From NCBI GenBank assembly GCA_964472545.1, contig CAYYNP010000393.1, positions 1-7,780 of the forward strand: a stretch of 7,780 nucleotides of DNA, read 5' to 3'. Source of the stretch: CAYYNP01 sp964472545 (lineage in GTDB: Bacteria > Planctomycetota > Planctomycetia > Pirellulales > Thermoguttaceae). Positions 1 to 5,456 of the stretch are shown in pieces; the first letter of the stretch is position 1; every line of letters starts with the position of its first letter. The notes beneath the pieces are model-generated. The model searched no databases. It saw only the letters and a program-made list of their open reading frames with translations, and was not told the DNA's origin. Both the position numbers and the translations under genes were made by a program.

Positions 1-327
1 CGGGGCGGGGGGGGGGGCTCGCGGGGTGGGGGGGCTGCACGGGGGGCGGGGGTGAAGAGGTGAGCGGGTAGCGCCTTGCTCCCACTGCTTCTAAACCTCG
101 GCTTGTCTTCTCCCCGTCACCCCCTCACCTTCCCGCCCGGCCCCGCTTCTGCTATTCTCAACGGCGTAAGGGCCCTTTTCCGCGCCAAGGAGAAAGCCGC
201 GGCCACAGCGCACCCCATCGACGCACGGGAGGCAAAGTGTACCGCTTCAGCTTAGCAGACGTAGGCCCAATTGGGAAGGTCGAGCGACGCCCGCCACGCC
301 GTTCCCGGAGAGTCTCTGCCGGCCGCG
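1..327. other. Gene-free left flank, G-rich then C-rich
   Basis: I find no supportable gene here. All three plus frames entering from the left edge hit stops within the first 70 bases, and nothing convincing reads out on the minus strand. The first 52 bases are dominated by G-tracts. An imperfect inverted repeat follows (58-69 with 119-130, 11 of 12 pairs, loop 49), and a perfect palindrome AAGGGCCCTT sits at 168-177. The stretch lies downstream of the minus-strand gene ending at 328, so it should hold that unit's 3' end, but I see no hairpin followed by a T-run that would make a clear terminator. Confidence 0.6.
2..52 (+). repeat. G-tract cluster (possible G-quadruplex or low-quality contig end)
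   Basis: Six runs of four or more G lie within 51 bases: 2-5, 7-17, 23-26, 28-34, 41-46 and 48-52. This satisfies the usual definition of a G-quadruplex-forming sequence. The 11-G homopolymer and the position at the start of the window also fit a poorly resolved contig end. Confidence 0.5.
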
Positions 328-531
328 CTATGGGGTCTTCCGGAGCCGCGCGAGCTGGATGCGTTCGCTACGGAGACACCCCTGCGGCGAATTGCGCGGA
401 ACGGCGGCTTGCGCATCCATCCACGCGATCGTTTCCTGGAACACCCGCCAGCGCTGGGCCGGGTCCCAAGCGGCCTCGCGCTTTTGCTCCTCAAACTGCT
501 TCAATTCGCCGTCGGCCATGTCACGACTCAT
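328..531 (-). CDS. Small basic protein paired with the nucleotidyltransferase
   Basis: This 67-residue protein has no signal peptide or membrane segment. It is rich in Arg, Lys, Glu and Gln and has two probable helical stretches (ELKQFEEQKREAAWDPAQRW and WRVFQETIAWMDAQAAV), then PRNSPQGCLRSERIQLARL. Three things support it as a real gene. Its ATG at 531 lies inside the end of the upstream nucleotidyltransferase gene (11-base overlap). GGGAGG sits 5 bases before that ATG. Composition resembles its neighbours. A second in-frame ATG at 519 (MADGEL) is a less likely start because it lacks such a site. I recall small proteins with a DPAQRW...ETIAW pattern beside predicted nucleotidyltransferases, but cannot name a family. 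The tight pairing suggests joint function, perhaps as a toxin-antitoxin-like pair, which is inference. The biochemical role is unknown. Confidence 0.65.
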   Translation of the reverse strand: MSRDMADGELKQFEEQKREAAWDPAQRWRVFQETIAWMDAQAAVPRNSPQGCLRSERIQLARLRKTP

Positions 532-1024
532 CTTCGCCTCCCAGCAGTCTCCTCAAGTCCCGGATTCGCTGGCGATTCTGTTCCTCTTCAGGCAAAGCCA
601 ATTGGCATTGTAGCATGTCGTCGTCCGACAATCCCGCGTAGGCCACGCCGGACGCCGTATGCTCGGTCACCGCTCTCTCATGACATTCTGCCCATGACGT
701 GAGTCCCTCGACCGATCGAAACACGTCGATCGCCGCATGGGGGCTCGTCAGGCAAAACACACCCTGACGGGTCAGCCAACCCGGCTTCAACTCGGCCACC
801 GGCTTCCATTCGTCCTCAACGCGCCCCCATTCGGCATGAAGCTCTGCCAAGGCCTCTTCACATCTGCGCAGATTCTCGGCGGTGTCCTCGATCCAGACGT
901 CCAGATCGTAGGTCAACACGGGCGCGTGGCGCAGCCCGTAGTTCACTCCGCCGATGAGCAAGTACCGCACCTGTCTCGCGTTGAGCGTTTCGAGAACTCG
1001 GTCGACGTTCATGTGGTTGTTCAC
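521..1024 (-). CDS. Predicted nucleotidyltransferase (AbiEii/MNT-like fold)
   Basis: This 167-residue protein carries the hallmarks of a small nucleotidyltransferase of the polymerase-beta superfamily. These are a glycine pair in YLLIGGVNYGLRH (GG at about residues 25-26), a metal-binding D-x-D in TYDLDVW (D40, D42), and a probable third acidic residue in AAIDVF (D100). The C-terminal helix RQRIRDLRRLL resembles the R-x-KD-x-x-D/L tail of such proteins. The family transfers NMP from NTPs to proteins or RNA, often as the toxin or antitoxin half of an abortive-infection or HEPN/MNT system. The substrate here cannot be read from the sequence. The first possible start is GTG at 1024, which overlaps the stop of the thioredoxin gene in a GTGA arrangement; an ATG at 1012 (MNVDRVL) is an alternative. 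Neither has a strong ribosome binding site, which fits translational coupling to the upstream gene. No HEPN partner is visible. The downstream partner is the small overlapping protein at 328-531. Confidence 0.8.
   Translation of the reverse strand: MNNHMNVDRVLETLNARQVRYLLIGGVNYGLRHAPVLTYDLDVWIEDTAENLRRCEEALAELHAEWGRVEDEWKPVAELKPGWLTRQGVFCLTSPHAAIDVFRSVEGLTSWAECHERAVTEHTASGVAYAGLSDDDMLQCQLALPEEEQNRQRIRDLRRLLGGEDES
537..542 (-). promoter_or_regulatory. Ribosome binding site of the 67-residue protein gene
   Basis: GGGAGG on the minus strand ends 5 bases before the ATG at 531. It lies inside the end of the nucleotidyltransferase coding sequence, so translation of the two genes is probably coupled. 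It decides for the ATG at 531 over the one at 519. Confidence 0.6.
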
Positions 1025-1875
1025 TGCCCCGGTGTCTCCGCGGCCCGCTTCGCCTTGAGCTTCCTGCCGATCTCGAGAATCCTATCCACAATTTCGTCGG
1101 TCAACTCAAAACCCTCTTGCAGCGGGAAGCCCTCCCAGATGACGTAGCCGTCCGGCTCGAGCAGGATTACGTGGGGGATGCCGAAGACGCCAAGCTTGTT
1201 CTTGGTCCGCTCTTGGGTGTCGACGCCACTGAAGAACTCGATCTTGGGGATTTCCGGGTGCTTTTGATTGAGTTTCCGTACTTCTTCGGCCGTTTCCTGC
1301 GAGATGCCGATCACGACCAATTCGTCGCCGTACTTCTTGTGAAACGTGTTCAGCAGCGCGATCGAGCGGCGGCAGGGCGGGCACCAGGTGGCCCAGAACT
1401 CGATCAGCACGTATTTGCCCTCGGTCTTCGGCTCCGCCGTGATCCACTCCTCGACCTCCAACTCCGGCGCCTTGGCCCAACGCCACGACTGTGCCCAGAG
1501 CCGCCTCTCCTTCTTCACCGCCGGCGGTTTGTAGTTCTCGTCAAACGGGGAATTCTCGGCAAAACGCGGAATTTTGCTGGTATCGATCGTAGGGCCCTTC
1601 GACGGGTCGGTGATGCAAGGCTCGGGGGGCTTCTCGCCCGGTTTCTCTGCGTCGGGCTTCTTTTCAGGGGGGACTGCTGGACCTGTTGGACATGGCTCGG
1701 CTGCCGCAGCGGGTTTGTCGGCAGAGTCGGCGGCGGCAACCGGGGCCGTTTCGTCCGGCTCGTCGGCCCACGCCGGCGACATCACCCCCCCTATCAGAAC
1801 CAGCAAAGCCGCGGCGACGCCGATCCCTACACATCGCGATTTCCACGCTCCAGACAACCTGATTCTCGACATCAC
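1021..1875 (-). CDS. Exported TlpA/ResA-like thioredoxin
   Basis: This 284-residue protein has a signal peptide: basic start, hydrophobic core at about 17-31 (VGIGVAAALLVLIGG), and likely cleavage after AWA near residue 37. A low-complexity Ala/Pro/Glu/Lys linker (about 38-90) follows, then a thioredoxin-like domain at about 130-275. The domain shows FWATWCPPC with the redox pair C165/C168 and the cis-proline segment FGIPH at about 231-235. Proteins of this type act outside the cytoplasm as thiol-disulfide reductants, for example in cytochrome c maturation or general redox control; which applies here is not visible. Two extra cysteines (C62, C87) lie in the linker. The start is GTG at 1875 or the next codon, ATG at 1872, served by AAGGAG at 6 or 9 bases. 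It overlaps the nucleotidyltransferase gene by 3 bases, an odd pairing of a periplasmic redox protein with a cytoplasmic enzyme. No cytochrome biogenesis genes are present in the window. Confidence 0.9.
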   Translation of the reverse strand: MMSRIRLSGAWKSRCVGIGVAAALLVLIGGVMSPAWADEPDETAPVAAADSADKPAAAAEPCPTGPAVPPEKKPDAEKPGEKPPEPCITDPSKGPTIDTSKIPRFAENSPFDENYKPPAVKKERRLWAQSWRWAKAPELEVEEWITAEPKTEGKYVLIEFWATWCPPCRRSIALLNTFHKKYGDELVVIGISQETAEEVRKLNQKHPEIPKIEFFSGVDTQERTKNKLGVFGIPHVILLEPDGYVIWEGFPLQEGFELTDEIVDRILEIGRKLKAKRAAETPGQ

Positions 1876-2112
1876 CCGTCTCTCCTTGGCAAGGTTGCAG
1901 CCCTGATACCCACCGTCTTCGCCGCAGTTTCAGCCCTCCAGTGTAACTACTGCACGGCGGCAGTGCCACAGCGAACGCGAGGCGGAGAATCCGGCGCTGC
2001 GGTTGATCGCGCCGACCACTCTGATCGGCCACCCACTTCTCTCCTCACGTTTCCTCGCTCATTGCGTACTGCGCAGCTACGAAGTTCCTCGACTCCGTCG
2101 GCGACGCCCGGA
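1876..2112. other. Spacer between surface protein gene and thioredoxin-like gene
   Basis: These 237 bases lie between two minus-strand genes and probably hold the terminator of the first and the promoter of the second. I see a small perfect hairpin ACTGC-6-GCAGT at 1949-1964 and an odd-centred palindrome CGTCGGCGACG at 2096-2106 just after the surface gene stop, neither followed by a T-run. No convincing -35/-10 pair was found. Confidence 0.45.
1882..1887 (-). promoter_or_regulatory. Ribosome binding site of the thioredoxin-like gene
   Basis: AAGGAG on the minus strand precedes two adjacent candidate starts, GTG at 1875 (spacing 6) and ATG at 1872 (spacing 9). Both are workable, so the site fixes the start to within one codon. 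Confidence 0.75.
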
Positions 2113-4885
2113 CTAGCTAGGCGCCAACGGCCAGTAGTCCGCCAGGAACGTATCGACAGCCTCGTTAGCCGAGCTGGAATTCGCATGCTGCTCCGGTCGG
2201 AGGCTCGTTGGGCCGACCTCGCAAAGCCAGTCAATATCGGTGAGCGAGACGTTCGGGGCGTGGAGTTCCTTCGCGCCACCCTCACTCAAACCCTCAATCC
2301 CCGGAACGCTGATCAACTTCAACGCATTGAAGAAGGACGTCGAGTTGTTCCTGGCGATTATCTGATCCGTGGCATTGACGTTTCGGTCGCGATCGTGGTC
2401 GCACCGGTCGTCGATTGGTGCAGGGTCGAAGAAGAAGTGGGGGTTGTTCCTCGCGTCGATCTGGTCGGTGGCATTGACGAATGCGTCGGTCGCCGAGTTG
2501 CCGCTTTCGCCGATGGCGTTGCCGAAGTAGAAGATGTCCTCTTGCATCAAGCCGGTGTTGGCGGTTGCCTTCACGGTAACCTGCAGCCACTGTTTCTCGA
2601 TGGCATTGTCCGCCCAGATGATCGTAACACGGTCAGAGCCGTCCAATCCCTCGCCGTGTTGCACGTCGATGTCCGAAGGGGCGGGAGCCAGAGGCCAAGC
2701 GTCCGGGGTCGAGTCGTTTCCGACGCGGAACTCAAAGTCTGCGGCCGTCAGATCTTCTACCCCCTCCGGCAGATGGGCAACGTCGACCATAATCCCGTTG
2801 ATACCCCGGCTGTAGCTTGTGTAGTTGGCGAACGTGGCGGTCTGCCCCGGCGTCAGGGCCACTTTGTCCGGCGCGATCACGTCGTCGTTGTTGAAGTCGG
2901 CGTGCTCGGCCGTTGGCGTGTCCCACGACGAGTCGTGGTAGAAGGTGTACCGGCCGGCAACGGTGGCCATGACAGCGATAGTCATCGATCCGGAAGCAGA
3001 CCATAGTCCTGCCTCGTCTTGCTCCTGCACGTACAGGACGTGGTCGCCTAGGGGCAGAGGTGACGCCGGCGTAAAGCTCAGCTTCGTAGTAGCCGAGGCC
3101 CCTGAATCGAGATCGCTGTCGTCAAGCTTGTATCGAAAAGTACCGTTTCCCCCACCCCCGGCGGCCCAGGACCACGTAGGCGTTCTGTCGTTGGCGGGTG
3201 TTTCACCCTGCACAATTGGCGCGTGTGGCGGTGTGGTATCCAGTGTGATCGTATCCGAGCACTGCGTAGAATTGCCGGCCTCGTCGCGGAACNNNNNNNN
3301 NNNNNNNNNNNNNNNNNNNNNNNNNNNNNNNNNNNNNNNNNNNNNNNNNNNNNNNNNNNNNNNNNNNNNNNNNNNNNNNNNNNNNNNNNNNNTGCACGTA
3401 GACCGTCTTCACTCCATCACCGGACGCGAGCGTCCACGCCTTGCTCGTCGCGTAGTTCTCCCAAGCGCTCCAAGTCGAGCCGTTGCCGCTGAACCGCATT
3501 GTCAAGGCCGAGCCGCTGCTATCGGTCGCCGAGAGCCTGAGGTCTATTGAACGGGATTTCGTGTACTTGCTGCCCTCGTTGATCGTGACGGTGTTACATT
3601 GTGGCGGCGTGGTATCCAGCGTGATCGTATCCGAGCACTGCGTAGAGTTTCCCGCCTCATCGCGGAACTGCACGTAGACCGTCTTCACTCCATCACCGGA
3701 CGCGAGCGTCCACGCCTTGCTCGCCGTGTAGTTCTCCCAAGCGCTCCAAGTCGAGCCATTGTTGCTGAACCGCATGGTCAAGGCTGAACTGATGTTATCG
3801 GTTGCCGAGAGCGTGAGGGTACCTGAAGTGGAGTCTGCGTAGGAGGCACCACTGTCGATCGTGAAAGACCTACATGGTGGCGGTGTGGTATCCAGTGTGG
3901 TCGTATCCGAGCACTGCGTGAAGTTCCCGGCCTCGTCGCGGAACTGCACGTAGACGGTCTTCACGCCGTCACCGGACGGCAACGTCCACGCCTTGCTCGT
4001 CGCGTAGTTCTCCCAAGCGTGCCAAGTCGAGCCGTTATCGCTGAACCGCATCGTCAAGGCCGAGCCGCTGCTGTCGGCCGCCGAGAGGCTGAGGTCTATT
4101 GAACGGGCTTTCGTGTAGTTGCCATCCTCGTTGATCGCGACGGAAACACATTGCGGCGGAGTGCCGTCCTCGTACGCCAATCCGCCGATCGTGTGATCGG
4201 CGTAGAAGACATTGTTGAACTTCACAACGTGATTTCCGTCGGATGGATTGATCTTGAGAATATCAACAACCCTGTTGTTGGTTACCACCGCCCACAGATA
4301 TCCCTCGCCATACGCCAATCCGCCGATCGTGTGATCGGCGTAGAAGACATTGTTGAACTTCACAACTTGGTTTCCGTCGGATGGATTGATCTTGAGAATA
4401 TCAACAACCCGATTGTTGGTTACCACGCCATAAAGAGAATCCTGCGTGTCTGAAGCCAGCACGCTCGAAGTCGCGCGTGAAGCGTGCACCTCTTTCTGCT
4501 GCGAGGGCGCCCCCGGGGACCGATCACCGATGGGCCCATCTGCCCCGCCGCTGGCTGCATCGTCAAGGGGAGACTCTCCTGATTCGTACTCGGGAAGGGA
4601 TGGCTGGCTGATCGGTCGGGCCAAGCTACCGGACAGAAGAGGCGTTGCGCTCTCCGCAACCTGCTGCGGACCGTAGATCACGCTGTCCGATCCGTCGTTC
4701 ACGGGCAACGGTTCCGCTTCGACGTCGGCCGGCGGTTGGCCGCTTTGGAACACTGGGCAGGTCAACAGGCGTCGATCCTCCAGTACTTCAACGCGGAGCC
4801 GGCGCCGGCAGAGCGAAAGAGTGGATCGCCCGAAGAGTTCCCCCCGCTTCCGCTCGGGTCGATGACGAGAAAGGTCGGTTCCCAT
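2113..4885 (-). CDS. Secreted modular surface protein: LEDRRLL N-terminus, propeller-like repeats, Ig-like repeats, dockerin (split by N gap)
   Basis: Translation runs from ATG at 4885, with near-perfect AAGGAGGT 4 bases upstream, to the stop at 2113. If the 100 Ns are removed the reading frame is continuous at 890 residues (497 before, one junction Gln, 392 after). Modules in order: Arg-rich N-terminus with VEVLEDRRLLT (about 32-42), the planctomycete export/anchor-like signature; an acidic/Ser/Pro linker to about 148; two near-identical 46-residue propeller-like repeats (151-240, VVTNNRVVDILKINPSDG); 92-residue Ig-like repeats beginning near 242, 334 and 426 (ALTMRFS..GSTW.AWENY, KTVYVQFRDEAGN); a different Ig-like domain (about 519-604, RTPTWSW, YVQEQDEAG); a conserved planctomycete C-terminal domain (about 612-760); and a dockerin (about 763-814) with calcium-loop pattern DHDRDRNVNATD. 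The tail ends EAVDTFLADYWPLAPS. Its role is probably extracellular adhesion or assembly. No catalytic domain is seen. The repeats carry paired cysteines. Confidence 0.88.
2302..2499 (-). other. Dockerin type I region of the surface protein
   Basis: Two copies of a VNATDQI.ARNN motif lie about 34 residues apart, preceded by NSATDAF and DHDRDRN. The second copy gives Asp at loop positions 1, 3, 5 and 12, matching the EF-hand-like calcium loop of dockerins. The first copy has Asn at 1 and Ala at 3, so it may bind calcium more weakly. Dockerins bind cohesins in cellulosomes. In planctomycetes this variant is common as a C-terminal module, and its partner is not established from this sequence. Confidence 0.85.
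3293..3392. other. Assembly gap of exactly 100 Ns
   Basis: One hundred Ns is the conventional placeholder for a gap of unknown length. It lies inside the Ig-like repeats of the surface protein gene. The flanks, ...GCGGAAC and TGCACGTAG..., join into the exact sequence found at 3662-3677. The missing DNA is therefore zero or a whole number of 276-base repeat units, and the frame change caused by the Ns is artificial. Confidence 0.95.
3393..4160 (-). repeat. 276-base tandem repeats encoding 92-residue Ig-like domains
   Basis: Two full units (3393-3668 and 3669-3944) and most of a third (3945 to about 4160) are visible, and the sequence left of the gap continues the series. The first 55 bases of the two full units are identical and the rest diverges, mostly at the variable PPxC...LSATD part. 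Each unit encodes one Ig-like domain with a KTVYVQFRDEAGN strand. Similar FS.NGSTW.AWENY...YVQFRD repeats occur in secreted proteins of many bacteria. Confidence 0.92.
4173..4426 (-). repeat. 138-base tandem repeat encoding two 46-residue propeller-like units
   Basis: The unit starting at 4173 recurs at 4311, a period of 138 bases. Over the first 116 or so bases I count only four differences. Each unit encodes VVTNNRVVDILKINPSDG followed by VVKFNNVFYADHTIGGLAY, which looks like one blade of a beta-propeller of the YVTN/Vgb sort. Two blades cannot close a normal propeller. Confidence 0.9.
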
Positions 4886-4889
4886 GACA

Positions 4890-4897
4890 ACCTCCTT
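4890..4897 (-). promoter_or_regulatory. Strong ribosome binding site of the surface protein gene
   Basis: AAGGAGGT on the minus strand is an almost full match to the anti-Shine-Dalgarno complement and ends 4 bases before ATG at 4885. It settles the start codon and suggests efficient initiation. Confidence 0.85.
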
Positions 4898-5197
4898 CAG
4901 CCGCGAGACATTGAGCGTGGGCCCCTTGACGAGAAGTCCCTACTGCAGAAAGTCTGTGCTCCCTCAGAAGATTCACCCCTGTGCTGGCTCAGCGGTTCTT
5001 CACAACCCCGTTAGGTAGAAACCGCGGCATTCATCTCGACCCAGGAGGGTCTTTGAAAAGCCACTGGACCACACCAGGACAGCCATTCCATTTGACCTGA
5101 CGTAGCAGCTCTCTGCAAGGGGCGTTTTGTCCAAGATACTTCAGTAGTTCGACCCTGCCGGGCGATACCCTTTTTAGGTGGGGTTCGTGCGGCGCTG

Positions 5198-5221
5198 CCT
5201 CCGCTTGAAAGGTTGTGGAGG
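5198..5221 (+). other. Stem-loop in the leader of the sulfotransferase fusion gene
   Basis: CCTCCGC (5198-5204) can pair with GTGGAGG (5215-5221) as seven pairs including one G-T wobble, with a 10-base loop. There is no T-run after it, so it is not an ordinary terminator. It lies about 235 bases before the start codon. It may be a leader structure or chance. Confidence 0.3.
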
Positions 5222-5456
5222 ATCGCTCGCTGCCACCGATCCGGTCGGGGCGGAAAGGGCGAAACGGACAGAAAACGCCACTTCCACATCGAGATCCATC
5301 GAAACGCGGCAAAGGAACTGGATACCTGCCTTCGCTTCCCACTCTCCTCCTCCACTTCTGGCCTAGCCACAAAACCGCAATATCGCTAAGCTCCGCATCT
5401 TCCATGATCTCGCCACTCTATCGGGCGGTCAGCGTACGCCGGGAGTCACTCGACCG

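Larger units (their letters stand above)
4886..5456. other. 571-base divergent intergenic region
   Basis: This region should hold the promoters of both the surface protein gene (leftward) and the sulfotransferase fusion gene (rightward). Two overlapping minus-strand open frames of about 120 codons exist (5011-5370, 5031-5405), but neither gives a recognisable protein, and they read the same DNA in different frames, so I do not call them. The only clear structure is a stem-loop at 5198-5221. No promoter pair was convincing. Nothing in it looks like an RNA gene, an insertion sequence end or an attachment site. Confidence 0.5.

Noticed and set aside
237..702. Plus-strand frames opposite the nucleotidyltransferase and the small protein
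   Set aside because: They are Arg/Pro/Ser-rich antisense shadows without ribosome binding sites or domains.
1947..1967. Sigma-54-like site TGGCAC...GTGCA upstream of the thioredoxin gene (minus strand)
   Set aside because: The spacing between the GG and GC elements is 12 bases rather than the required 10.
2070..2088. ECF sigma-like -35 element GGAACTT on the minus strand after the surface gene stop
   Set aside because: The -35 match is good, but at 15 bases spacing the -10 reads CGCAAT, a poor match, and it lies about 200 bases from the thioredoxin start.
1117..3006. A 629-codon plus-strand open frame across the thioredoxin gene, the spacer and the surface protein gene
   Set aside because: It is antisense and codon-aligned to two well-supported genes. 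In GC-rich DNA this phase stays open because TTA, CTA and TCA codons are rare. The translation is Arg/Val-rich with no domain, although it is striking that it also crosses the spacer.
3203..3292. Apparent frameshifted end of the surface protein after the gap (translation in the wrong frame to 3203)
   Set aside because: It is caused by counting 100 Ns as real bases. Correct joining returns the frame to FRDEAGN and onward to the dockerin.
3393..4160. CRISPR array
   Set aside because: The repeats are 276 bases long, coding and in frame, with no short repeat/spacer pattern.
5031..5405. A 124-codon minus-strand frame in the divergent intergenic region
   Set aside because: No recognisable family, a weak ribosome binding site, a competing overlapping frame (5011-5370) of similar length, and a position that would occupy the promoter region of the plus-strand gene. 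The C-terminal 40 residues look more protein-like, so a gene remnant remains possible.
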